DNA from: Ligula intestinalis
Lineage: Eukaryota > Platyhelminthes > Cestoda > Diphyllobothriidea > Diphyllobothriidae
Assembly (NCBI GenBank): GCA_036362985.1
Contig: JAYGXS010000005.1
Coordinates: 30,244,876-30,308,875 of the forward strand
Length of the DNA: 64,000 bases
Direction: 5' to 3'
The notes below the pieces were generated by a model. It worked only from the letters and a program-made list of their open reading frames with translations, had not been told where the DNA came from and ran no database searches. Position 1 is the stretch's first letter; the number at the start of each line of letters is the position of its first letter. Below are positions 30,368 through 41,734 of the stretch, in pieces. A program made the translations under genes and the position numbers.

Positions 30368-33300
30368 TTATACTTTTTTCCCGATCATTTAAGAGTGGCA
30401 TGGAATATTAAATTTGCAAAAAGCAATGTTAATTTTTAAAAAATTAGCTTATTTCATGACAAAAAATTCTAATGAATTTTGGAAAGAATACGGGCACATT
30501 GGTCAGTTTTTGCAATTCCTATAGGCAGTCTGACATGAAAAAATAGCAGAAAAAATTGAGAGAATCTCCAAAAAATTTTATTGGACAAAATGAATAGAAT
30601 TTGCTGAATTTTGTGGATATAAATGTGCACTTAACTGACAGGAAGCTAAAACCACATTTGAATGTGCTCATACAACTCGTAAATTTTACTTCCCCCTCCT
30701 ATGTGTCCTTGCTAAGCTCTGTACCAAATCCGCAGATGGAGGAAAGCAGGGATTCAGTTTAAAGGGAAGGCACGAAAACGATCGAAAGCAACCATTCAAG
30801 ACCAAATGACCGCCAGCATGGGAAGCCATATATGCTCAGATGAGACAGCAAAAGAGGAAATCCTAGTAGTATAGGAGAATGTGCGCAACACTTCAGTAAC
30901 GGTGCATATTATCGGTGCAAAACGTATGCATTAGTGTGGGTCATTTAAACCATTAAGAGGAATTTCTTGAGGCTATGCACTCCGACGACTCATGCATGAA
31001 ACAGCACATACAGAAGAAACTTTCAAACAGTGGTAGTTGACATCATTGCATGCGAATAGCGAGCCTTAGCTAGTAAATAGTACACACAAACGTGACTACT
31101 CACTCACATATAGTAGTGTATTTACACAAGTATAGTATCCGGTGTCATAGGCGATGCAAAGGGCAGGATAAATTGCATGGAGAAAAACCAAAAAAGAACA
31201 GATACTGAAAAATCTTTCCGCAGTCCTCGGAAATTACAGTTTTAAATGTGGCTAAAGGTATTTTAAGCAAGAAACGGTCTCTTGTAGGAGGAAAATGTAC
31301 AAGAATTAGGAACGTCATGCTGATGAGAATGTGTAAGGCGGGATAGGAGAGTCCATCACGAATCCCGTCGGTATACTTATATTAATGCCGAAAAGGTTTT
31401 GGTAGACGTCTCCACATCCCGATATGTAGGAAATGATAACAATAATCCATAGCTGCCCCGTCGCAGAAACCAGAGGCGTGCGTTGAGGTCTGCAAAATAC
31501 AATTTTCGGTTTAAACCATGTGTTATGCATACCTGGTTCACCTGACCCCACACAACTCGTCCGACTCGGAACTAGATATGTTCTCATGTGTTTCCCCCTT
31601 TCGTGCACCGTCTCCGGTCTGCTGTACTGTAAGCCCGCTTTTCGGCACCTTATCTGCGTACACATGCATCAAGGCCATTGCGAGCTATAATATGTCGTAC
31701 ATAGGTGTGAGCAGAGGTTTCGCAGACAATATTGGCTGTGTGCACATTTACGACGTTACCTGCATTTGGATCACGCGGTGGACGAGCAAGAATTTCGTTC
31801 GACTGGCAGCTAAAATCTTCCAGGAATAGGCTCAGAAGATTTGGTATGCTATAACCACAGAACACTCCAACAACGATGGGCTTCCCAACAAACGGGTGGT
31901 TAAACCATGTTAGGGTTGGCCACAGGCACTGTTCTTAGCCGTTAACAATCTTAATCTCCCAGTGTGCAATTAATCGCGCATTTCCTTAATGTTCATGCAC
32001 GGCGATTTAAAAGTTTATTAAGTCCAAATGACCATAAGCACCTTTACACATGGTCTTTCTTGCACAGGTTCTAGGCATTTGAAGCAATGTCTTTGTGTTA
32101 TTGGGTATCTCTGGATGGTCGGGTCGCATTAGTTGTAAGAAGTTCTTTGTGAAAGACAGTTGCAGTTATCACTTAACGCAGAGTTCCCGCAACTGGGCCA
32201 GGAAAGACGTTCCTCCCACCACCCAAATTGTTTGATCAATTGCTAAGGCTTCTATATCTTCTAGTAAATCACTATCATAAAACTCGTAATCATCGACATT
32301 TCCGAGTTTAGTTTGGGCATTTCAAATTCTGATGATGATGAACCACCGACGACGTGGAGGGAATGGAAGGTTCATCAGTCTCAGCATAACATGACTTCTT
32401 CTGGGATACAATCCGCTGGTATATAGTGCTCGGGTGAACACAGTTATACTAACGTTTTACCATTACTAGCCATCAACAACAAAAACTGAAACATGAGCAG
32501 TGCACTTGCACTTTTAGGCAGTAGAAGTGATAATTGGCTAAAAGACCTGTTTATACTTTAATAAAAGTATACTCAATCATCAATGGCATAAGGTAATGCA
32601 CAAACATATAACACAAAAGAAATAGACGCAAAATAACGCACCTAATGGCTCAAAAACGTTAGCCAGATGAGAAGATTGTGGGACTAACCACAAACGAAAC
32701 AATAATAAGGCGTCTAAGTGGGCGATCGAAAGTCATGTTGTTATTTGGTATCCTTCAAAGCAGATCAATCTTTTTGGTCAATTTATGAGGTTTACTGGGA
32801 TTTTCTAGATTAATTATTGTTAATTGCAATAAAGACAGTAAGTTTTAATGTAAAAGTGGTCGTTTAAACCATTAAGAGGATTTTCGGGTATTTGTGTAAA
32901 ATAGACATGGTAATCACCACGTTTAACCTCGTCTGACCACACCAAACAAGCGGTGCCATGTGCTGGCAAGGTTTGCACAAGCAGCTTTTTGCGACTCGCT
33001 GATCCCAAAACCTTTGACCTGCTTCTCTGGACGCCAACACACGCGGGCAAATACTCGTGGCCGACCAAGGGCCACTTGAACACACCACACCCTAGACGAC
33101 GCAATGTCGGCCGAACTACACGAAACCCTCTTCGGGCAATGCAACACACTAAGCAAACACCACATAAGCTGGCTCCAAAGTCACATGAAGGCAAGGGCCA
33201 CCATGCTGCACACACACAGGCTTTCGCAGGTCCAGCTTCCTCCTGCGCACGTTTGGACTTATTGAACATGCGTTGTTTCTTTGTCTAGATTCAGACAGTC

Positions 33301-34345
33301 GGCAGATTACGTTTTAATTGACTACGAGAGTTCTCATCATTTGTTCAATTTCATCGTACCACAGTGATTGATTGTACCATAAATAATTTATATACGCGTT
33401 AAGACTGACCTCTAAGTCAATATTTACATGATACCTGAAAATTATCTATATTGAAACACGTCAACCAAAATCCTTATGCACGCGTTCATACACAAATATT
33501 GCACTTCTTCTTTCTAGCGGAAGTACACGACAAAGGACAATACTGAAGTTCCCTTGATCAGAAAAATATAGTACATCCTCTACTACGATAAATTGGTCAA
33601 ACAGAAGAGTTCTGGTTGCTTAATCGCTAGGCGGAGGTTTAACGTGCCGTTCTTCCAAACAACGGTCAAATGTCAAAGGTTCCCTCGTATTTATGGTTTG
33701 CTAAGAAATTTCGCTCATCTATCTCATCATGAAACTGTCACTTCGGCCAGCACTTTCCAAAGCTGTTCCTTTGTTTAAAAAATCGTAAGTCTTTTTATTT
33801 CATGACACTCATTAAACCATTGTCTTCTCAATATAAAACGAGCCGATGATGCTTGGTATTGGCTCTGACTTATGTCAACTGGACGTTTGATTCGGTGGGT
33901 GCAGATGATGGCCGTTTATAGCGCTTTCGCAATTGCTCTTTTACTATCTTCGAAATAAAATTCTGCAAACTTGAGGAAAAGCGTCTTGAGGAAAAAAATA
34001 ATAAACTTTACAGTCTGAGTCAATTAATTTATTTCCCATTTTTTCTCCGTTGCGCGAAAGTTTTTCGAAAAAGTTTTCCACGACTCACATATAATTTTTA
34101 CTTTATGAAGCCAAGTGAACGTATCAGTTTGACACTCACCATCTGGGCAAGACGTTTTTTTACTTCTTTATATTCATAGCTCGGTATATTTTGCGTTATT
34201 TGATATCCCTTAAGAAATAATAAAATACCTGTAAGATCTTCACCGGCGAACTCTGCCTCTGTTCCAGTGACGTAACTGCAGTGTCTTAAGCATGCAAACG
34301 TACACCTTTCCTACCATCCCTTATTTTTCTTTTGGAATTTTGTAG
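30368..34345. other. Long stretch without a recognised gene
   Basis: Mostly AT-rich. A GC-rich segment at about 32900-33280 gives open frames on both strands (149 codons on -, 111 on +), which is typical of composition rather than coding. - strand frames at 31315-31665 and 31650-31865 adjoin and include an ISYISGCG-type stretch, but no family fits. A shared 20-odd base motif TTTAAACCATTAAGAGGA occurs at about 30943 and 32864. Confidence 0.35.
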
Positions 34346-34525
34346 TATGAAGATGAAGCCCAACAGCGATAGACTGTCGGATATTTTCATCGAATGTGAC
34401 TTTGGCGTGCCTCGCATCGATTGGATTTTGGCCTTCGCACATTGCTCCGACCTGGCCTTCGTCAGCTGTTTTCTGAGTACGACTGTAAATCTATTCCTCA
34501 CAGAACACATCACGTTTCGAACAAG
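34346..34525 (+). CDS. Candidate orphan exon
   Basis: A strong pyrimidine tract and TTTTGTAG end at 34345 and GTGCGT follows 34525. Only one frame is open across the 180 nt, reading MKMKPNSDRLSDIFIECDFG and then PRIDWILAFAHCSDLAFVSC. Codon choice is more balanced than in surrounding AT-rich DNA. No family recognised and no partner exon found. It lies about 215 bp left of the telomeric array and could be a remnant. Confidence 0.3.
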
Positions 34526-34628
34526 GTGCGTGATGGCCAACAAGCAATTTGCCTGCACCTCGTTCTAAAAAAATCACATAATAGCACTGACAAAGTGTCA
34601 TGTATACCCCCAATAGGTAAAGGAATTT

Positions 34629-34693
34629 CTGGCAGGCACTTCCTTGGTAGCGCACATATGTTCTTTCGTTTATTTAAATGCGTACTCCAACGC
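34629..34693 (+). repeat. Inverted repeat flanking the telomeric array, left copy
   Basis: The reverse complement of this stretch matches 34924-34982: GTTGG..CATTT..ATA(A)AC, then AGAACATATGTG, GCTACCAAGGAA and CCTGCC. Roughly 75-80 percent identical over about 60 bp. Confidence 0.75.
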
Positions 34694-34739
34694 CTCCCAT
34701 GAGTCAGAAACTTGGGGCATTTACATGCCATATCACTAT

Positions 34740-34914
34740 CCCAATCTAACCCTAACCTTTACCCTAACCCCAGCCCTAACCTTAACCATAAACCTTATCC
34801 TTACCCTACCCCTTACAATAACCTTAACAAAAACCCTAATCCTTATCCGAACCCTAACACTTACCCTAACCCTAACCATAAACCTTACCCTACCTCTAAC
34901 CCTAACGCTAACAG
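34740..34914 (+). repeat. Interstitial telomeric repeat array, degenerate (CCCTAA)n
   Basis: About 175 bp of CCCTAA units mixed with variants (CCTTAC, CCATAA, CCTTAT, CCCCAG). All are in one orientation: C-rich strand on +, that is TTAGGG on -. TTAGGG is the known telomere repeat of flatworms. The 99-, 69- and 65-codon frames over it (Leu-Thr, Pro-Asn and Val-Arg repeats) are artefacts of the array. Confidence 0.92.
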
Positions 34915-34923
34915 AAATTAATT

Positions 34924-34982
34924 GTGTTGGCATTTCAATATAAACAAGAACATATGTGTGCTACCAAGGAAACTCCTGCCGA
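34924..34982 (-). repeat. Inverted repeat flanking the telomeric array, right copy
   Basis: Mirror partner of 34629-34693; its inner end lies 10 bp from the array while the left copy's inner end is about 46 bp away. Together they make a fold-back with the telomeric array in the loop. Confidence 0.75.
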
Positions 34983-34989
34983 CATTGGT

Positions 34990-36700
34990 TGTTCTGCTAT
35001 GGGAGTACTCCCAATTCTCAATACCGGAGAGATTCACAAGAGTCACAAGAAATATTTTGTAAGGTGATTTCTGAAAATTGATGGCAGAACTCACGCGCAC
35101 TGATTGGAAGCTTCTAGATTTTAGAAACATAACCGCGGACTGGGAGACGTTCCGGAACATACTGCACAAGCTCATTTAAAAACACAGTTAAATTTCGCTA
35201 AATGGGTTGCTTAACAGACTGCGATAGCTAACGTAGGCCTTAAGATATAAGCTAACAAAAAAACGAAGTCGTGGAAAAATTTACTTACGGAAAGAACTCT
35301 TGCATCTATAAGCGCGTACAAAACTCAGAGTAATTGACTCAAGGGTCCTATTCTTAGAGCAAGTCGGGATTTCGTAGCAGACCTGCTGAACTGTGCCACA
35401 GTGAACCCCAAATCAAAGTCAAGGATCTTATATTCCTTCTTAGGACCGTCGAAGGTATAGACCTTACTGAAGATAAAGCATAAGCTGATCACCTATCGGA
35501 ATTTTTCCGTTCAATTTACAGAAAGGAGACGGCAAACGATAACCCTGCCGACGACACTGACTTCGATACGTGGAGAATGTTCAATTCATTCAGGCTTTTG
35601 GTCTTCAGCAACTCTTAAGATATAGGGAATCTAAGGCACCGTGTCCAAATATAGGAGCGGCCAAGATTTTGAAAGAGCGCGCCAGTTATTTGGCAAAACC
35701 ACCCTCTACGTTCTTCCGAACCTTCGTCGAAACCGAATGCCTTCCAGTTGATTGGAAGTCCGCGAGCAAGCCGGATCTCAGCAAATAATTACCGACCGGT
35801 CAGTGCTACGGTAACCTCCGACAAAATTATCTAAAAAATAATCAAGCAACAACAAATGCAGTTCCTGGGACAAAACAATCTGCTTTCAGATGTCCAGCAT
35901 GGTTTCCGCAGAAGTAGGTCCTGCGTAATAAATTTGCTGTACTGTTTAGAATTGTGGACTGAGGCGGTCGATAGATAGAATAAACTGCACGCAGACTATG
36001 TCGACTTAAAAAAGGCTTTCGATTGGGAGCCGCACCACCACCTTATTTTTAATCTCACCTGCATAGGAGATAGATGTTGGCTTCTGGAATAAGTAGAAAT
36101 TTCTCTAGTCGGCCGCTCGCGAACTGTCCATATCAGGGACAAACAGTCAGCCAAGGTTGCGGTTGAGAGTGGAACTGCAGCTGAAGAATCGAACTTGCAG
36201 AAAAGTTTAAATCGACTCCAACTACGGTCTAAGGACAGGCTCTTGCCGTTAAATGAGAGCACGGAAAATACAATTCGAGTCGGAAAAATCAGTCTTCCAA
36301 ATCGCATGGTTAACCGAGTAAGTTGCATACCTCTGAAAGAAGTGAATATCCAGAAGGACTAGGGAGTCTGGACCACATTCTTGCTTGATCCTGATCATTT
36401 TCCCTTGCAATACGAACAGATTCGGGCGGAAAAGATACTAACATTCCGCATGGTACGCGTTCAATACTGCTGTCATTTATCACGAGATTTCTTCGAGTTA
36501 GCAACAATAGCAAACCTGAGAAATCATCCTCTCAAATTTCGTATCACTGGGACTAGGCTAGACGCTCGGAAGTATTTCTTCACAAAAAGCCTGGTCGAAG
36601 TTTAAAATATTTTTTTTCTAGATGCCGTTTTGTCGGAATCCCTAAAGGTTTTTAAGGGAAAGTCGGATCGATATAGCAGTGAGGTCTACAATATGACGTG
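34990..36700 (+). mobile_element. CR1-like non-LTR retrotransposon (LINE), internally deleted
   Basis: Broken + frames in LINE order: a linker LLDFRNITADWETFRNILHK (about 35107-35170); KILKERASYLAKPPSTFFRT and ECLPVDWKSASKPD (35665-35785, RT fingers with the P.DW.. motif); SAFRCPAWF-type remnant of the QHGFR box (35880-35912); DYVDLKKAFD (about 35992, RT motif A); LVGRSRTVHIRDKQSAKVAV (36100-36165); then directly LQKSLNRLQL and the C-terminal NHPLKFRITGTRLDARKYFF (36526). The SGVPQGS and YxDD catalytic boxes that should follow AVESG at about 36170 are missing. Inactive. Confidence 0.78.
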
Positions 36701-37449
36701 ATGTTTGCCCACAATTTACAGTTATAATACTACTTTCTTTATTTCATTAGTTGTATTATATCATATATTTTTACGGTCAGGCGGATTAAACTTCAATCGA
36801 ATCGTCTACTAGCGACTAAAATCAGAATACCACTGGCTATATTTCAGTAACATATATACCATTTTGCAAATTAAACCCTATGGAATTCGCTCTCTCACTA
36901 TTAATTTAATGCGAAGGTCTCCGCAGTCTTCCCTATTTGGTCATCTGCATAACGTGATGACGCCGTCGGCAATCGCATCAGCCGAACCTGCTGGCCTAAG
37001 CGCTCTTTCTTGGTTAGACCCGCAGCGGACTGTTGGCGATCTGATGTAGATTTCTGTTTTTCTAACCTTCTTGGTGGATTCTGCAATCGGTAAAGGAGTG
37101 TCAGAATGCATCTTCCGCCCTCGGTTATGATCCCGGTGGCCTCGGCAACGCCTTTCTCTGTTAAACTCTACCCCAAGAGGGCACTTTTTTCTCCTAAACC
37201 TCACTTCCATTCATATCCTCCCACCCAATTCAGGAGCAACAGCTTGCGCTTCAAAAATCCCAGTGGTTTTTGGTTGACTGTCTGCCCCACCAAAAAACCG
37301 AGATGCCATTTTCTGCTACCACGTCAAACATGTACAAATAGCGGACTCAAAAGCGATTTATCTACATATCCCTCATCTGTGTTGATAAGAGCACACCCGG
37401 CTTACCGCACGGTTGTTTATAGCTGCCTCTAGTTGAAACATAGAGAACT
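36701..37449. other. Unclassified, no gene recognised
   Basis: Contains a GC-richer part (36940-37330) with opposing open frames (89 codons -, 108 codons +); neither resembles a family. Possibly another decayed repeat. Confidence 0.35.
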
Positions 37450-38600
37450 GAAAATAAATTATATTTTGCAAAAAAAAAGAGAGCGGAACTTATTTGAATA
37501 TCGGGGGTGGCAAGAAAACGTGACGCTAACATCCCAGTCATCCCAGCCAAAGCACAGCACATTGATAGTACCAAAACTCAAGAGTATCAATAAAAGTGGA
37601 GCATTCATATCAGCAAGCATAAAATTTTGCACAAATGACTGCTTAAATATACTTTAAATTGACTGCTTGTCACATTTATAAACTATTTGACACACTGCCA
37701 TTAGCTTGGAGTTGCACATTATTCATGTAGGCGTTGTTGCACTTCTAGCGGAAAAAGATGATGTGAAGCAATGCACAATCATTTCTGTCAGTTTGTTCAC
37801 ATCCAGCTTTTAGCAGTCTGCATTACTGTTAATGGCTTCTAGCTGCTCTTCTACCAAATAATTACTCCATGCTTTCCTTTTATAGAAATTCACCTCCCAT
37901 TTCCAGTCGCAGATGTTCACCTTCAATAAACATTGTCATGTGCTTCTCCAATTCGTTTTCTGGCGATCTCTGTTTGCATTCTCGGCTTGCATTTATAAAA
38001 ACATCCTCTAGAGTATATCAGTAACACACATTTACAAATACGGAAATCAAAGGTAAGCTACATACACACATACATACATCTCCCTCAACTATACTTTTAC
38101 TGAAGCTGTTTCATCTTTGTGCTAGTATTTTTAGCCCGTACGTTTCTACACTAAGGAACGGGGGAGAAAAGCAAGGACAGTAGGGCAGCATGGTTGAGAA
38201 TTAACGCAGTGGGAAGATCGGGTTCATGGTGTAGCTGAAGCCGTGCCTAGAACCTATAGGATTTGCACATGGTTAAGGAAAAATTACACAACTGTCAACA
38301 CTTAAACAACCAGGGTCATATTCTCGAAGAAACTTAATTGTTAACTTAAACCGTAAAAACCTGTCTTTCTGCCGCTTTTCTTACCTGTCGTTGCAGGAAA
38401 GTCTGACAAATAAGAAGCATCACAGGAATTTTTGCCACTCCAAATAGTAAGAAGCCCAGGCTGATGCATCTTTGATTGTTTTATTGACAAATATTGGGAT
38501 TTCCAGTCGCAGTCGAGTACGGTGGCTAACATCAAAAGACTCTACTCCTGTTCATCTTGAGTCTATTCATGTATGTGTTTTGAAGAAAATGGTGTAACAA
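37450..38600 (+). repeat. Repeat R1, copy 2
   Basis: Direct-orientation partner of 24180-25340: CCAGTCATCCCAGCC.AAGCACAG near 37541, TGGCGATCTCTGTTTGCATT near 37961, GTCATATTCTCGAAGAA near 38313. More diverged than the 43440-44590 copy. Position and orientation do not fit the mirror. Confidence 0.65.
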
Positions 38601-38659
38601 CTTAGGTAAACAGCACAACAGTGGTTCAGGCAGCGCCAAGATCAGATTGTCAAATATGC

Positions 38660-38850
38660 AGGTTAGTTGGGAATACCGGAATATACTTTACTACAACCAT
38701 CACCCGCCCTTGCGGCGGTGGATGAGGTAGAACATTGGGAATAATAATAAGAAAAAGAAGATTCGATCGCTGGGACGACACTTTTATTTGCCTGATGTTT
38801 TGACGTCTGTTGATAATGCCTTATCGGAGACATAAGTGGCAAGCCGTAGC
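38660..38850 (-). mobile_element. PLE 3' end fragment
   Basis: On the - strand it carries GACGTCAAAACATCAGGCAA, ATAAAAG and GTCCCAGCGATCGAATCTTC, the same 3' block as at 13028-13080 and 43050-43190, continuing into a CATCCACCGCCGCAAGGGCG block also present near 43135. Untranslated. Confidence 0.6.
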
Positions 38851-39559
38851 GGAACTAGGTCCACGACTCCTTTCCCCTGATGTAGAAAACCTACCGCAGG
38901 TGGTTTAGTAAGTTAAACCCTAGCTACTGCGATCTTCAGACCATGGTAAATGAGTGGAGAGGAAGTCGGTGGAGGCCAGCATAGTAGGAATAGTTTATTG
39001 TGTACAGAGAGGAACGGAGAATAGATGAAAGAAGATTGACTTCGGTGAGCTTGTCATTCTGCTGCCGTGGTTTGATCCAAAGTGCGGGAATAGCTTTAGG
39101 AGCCCAGAGCGACCATTGGGTGAGTTAGCTTCAGGCTGCTGATTAGCCCAACTAGGTCAGGCTGCTTGCGTGCGCTCCATCCGCCCAAGGGTAAAGGTGA
39201 CACCTATTATGCGGACATCTGCCATCGCGCTGTGTCGAGTGACTGGGTGGCCAAAATTGTCCCACGAGACCACGTCTGTAGTATCTCGCGTTTGTAGGAG
39301 GTGGGCTGCTGCACTGCCACACATCTTGTAAGTTTTAAAGAAACAGGGTGTCTGAGGCTATGTTATTAGCTTGGATTTATGGGGTCCTCAGCACCCAAGA
39401 GTAGGCACTAGATTTACACATAGCTAGCAGCAAACAATGCAACTGTCAGGAATACCCCAATCAGTGGGAGTTTGGTCGAACAATTTAAAAGCATTATGAA
39501 CTACCATCTGGAATCTGCGAGGAAGCGATTAATAGACTTCTGCAATTGGTAAATATTAA
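38851..39559. other. Unclassified GC-richer DNA, no gene
   Basis: Mixed-composition DNA without long frames or motifs. Confidence 0.35.
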
Positions 39560-39795
39560 TTGCCCTAGTATTGATGCCACCAGGCAGTGCAGTGCCGTGG
39601 CCTACGTAACATGGATTGATTGTAAAATGTGGTGGAATGAATTAAACGTGTTTTGCGTAGGGAAATCATGGTGAATGACGCTGTCGTGTATGCGCATATA
39701 ACCAAGTAGGACCATGCGATTCGTTGAAATGCAAGGGCCGTGAGGGCATTAAAGACAGCGATATCTGATGTGCTTTTGTGTTCCAGACACTGCTT
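39560..39795 (-). mobile_element. RTE-type LINE fragment, zinc-finger tail
   Basis: On the - strand CPHGPCISTNRMVLLGYMRI and DS follow a degraded RYRCL stretch, aligning with the CPHC..F...GLLGHMRIHDS finger of the LINE at 5348-6210. The second Cys and the first zinc-binding His are altered. Only about 230 bp survive. Confidence 0.55.
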
Positions 39796-40554
39796 CATCA
39801 GTCACGGCCTCCCTACCGCGCTAATGCCTAAGGATGCCAATATTCCACATTTTTATTCGTACTTTTATATTAAACTACTCATCAGCAACACCGGGGCGCA
39901 ATTTTGGATTACTACGAATACCACTTAATTGACAGGGGCTTGGGCATTTTCGCAATGACCCCATAGTTGCCAGTTATAAGACTGCCAACGAGGACATACC
40001 AGGATGCAACGACTTCCTACTGTATCCTATATAGCACTCTCTTTTAGGAGGAATTTGACACATTCTCAGTGAATTCTGCTAGACATGATAATGGTCTAGA
40101 TCGTGAGGACGAGTCCATTTTATCAGAAGTCCAAAGCTTGAACCATTCAGCAACTGACTTCTTATATTGCCGATTTAGATCGCTACGTATTGACACTCGT
40201 TGCTCAATGTTCATAGATCGCTTACGAAAATCACTCGTTGTGGCTCATTCTCATGTTTGAGTCACAGTACTGCCACCAACTCGTTGTTAGTTACTTGATG
40301 GATGCTTCCGTTCACCCCAGTCTAACCAAAATTCAAAGCCCGGAGCAAAACAATATGCATGCCTTATCCGTCCCTCATACATCAACGACTTACTCACGAT
40401 TTTCCCTATGATAGCAATGAGGTGAAGTCACCTAATACTTGTAAGGACGGGTATAATACTCTGCGTTTCAGGTAGGCTCTTTGATGCGCTTTACAAAAAC
40501 GCTCATTTTACAAAAAAAAAACAAGAACACGCCTTATAAACACGCCAGTTAATC
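39796..40554. other. Noncoding, nothing recognised
   Basis: Short frames only (39740-39928, 40069-40260), without family resemblance. Confidence 0.35.
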
Positions 40555-41110
40555 ACACTGCGGTTGATTGCTCAGTATAGTTAATCTGCGGCTTTCCAAC
40601 GTATCACGGCACGCAGAATGACGTGTCTCAAAAGCTACCCAGACGAATGAAAAACGTGCTTCTCCATTTAGGGGGTGTATGTGAGATCAGCGGGTGTATC
40701 AGACATGCACTTCACGGTGACCTTGAGTGGTATCTGCTACTAGCGAGGTTGAACCATCGTAGACATAGCGTTCGTTTTTCACACTATTGAATTATCCCAT
40801 GAGTTTGTGTTGTTGAAAATTTTAAAAGGTTTAGCAGCTTATCATAGGTAAATAGATATCCTTCAGAGACGTTATTAATTATGTTTTCTTCTTTAATGTT
40901 TACAGCCTCTTTCTAAGGCTAAAACAGTTTGACAGTTCCGCGCTTGAAGGAAACCACGGATTTGCACCTCGCTAAGGTATTGCCTCCATAGTGGGGTTCA
41001 TATATGTTTACCCTTAACATGAAAGCACCACTGATAATCGCCAGCATCAACAATGGTTTAGTGGTTTACGGCAAAAGTGACATTGGCTCAGCAAGGAGGC
41101 AAAAAAACCT
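40555..41110 (+). repeat. Repeat R4, copy 2 (shorter)
   Basis: Direct-orientation partner of the two outer parts of 25691-27110; lacks about 0.9 kb of the middle. Ends at the GGCTCAGCAAGGAGGC block. Confidence 0.55.
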
Positions 41111-41734
41111 GCATGGTGAATTTTGTTATGCTCACTCAAAGCATAGCGAGCGCGTTAACTGAGCGTTTAAACCTCTTCTGTCGACTAAAATTGTTGCGTT
41201 GTTTGTGATTGCCTGCAATCAAACTCCCTTATCTATTCTTTAATCGCTTGACTAGACCCTGCGTGTACTTAAGCACTGAAACAACCTTCATCGAAGCTTG
41301 CTTTTCCTCCAGAGCGTCGAGCGTCCATTGTAAGGCAGTCACATTCTTTGAACCCGGCATAGCATTTCTGACCTGCTCGTCTTAAGCAAAGAATTTTTTT
41401 CCGTAAACCAAAACAATGCTTCCCACTGTCACTATCGCTTTGACTTCCATATTAATCGCGAACAAAAATCCAAAGGAATTGTCCATTTATGGGAAGAAAA
41501 GTCAATATTCTTTGAAGTGTGAAAGGCTAAATAAACTATGACTAAGAGAAAAAACAAGATGCCAAAATGCTAAGCTAGAGAAAAAAGATTATGTATAATA
41601 GCAATTTTCTTTGGGACCAGTAGTATATTTGTCCCACGTTTCGAACTCTCCAGCGAGCTCGTTGTCAAGGAATGAAAAAACGTACAGTTCGCAGTGTACT
41701 TAGCTCAGTTCTGCCGCGATTGACCTAAGCCCTC
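41111..41734. other. Noncoding, nothing recognised
   Basis: AT-rich; 41630-41700 has a CCCACGTTTCGAACTC block of the kind found near PLE 3' ends, consistent with the adjacent element. Confidence 0.4.

Noticed and set aside
31315..31865. Two adjoining - strand frames with a hydrophobic stretch, considered as exons of a receptor
   Set aside because: No splice pair joins them convincingly and no family motif is readable.
32820..33269. 149-codon Cys-rich - strand frame
   Set aside because: A GC-rich segment is open on both strands and in several frames, the sign of composition; no conserved motif.
34644..34943. Threonine-leucine repeat frame of 99 codons
   Set aside because: Translation of the CCCTAA array, not a protein.
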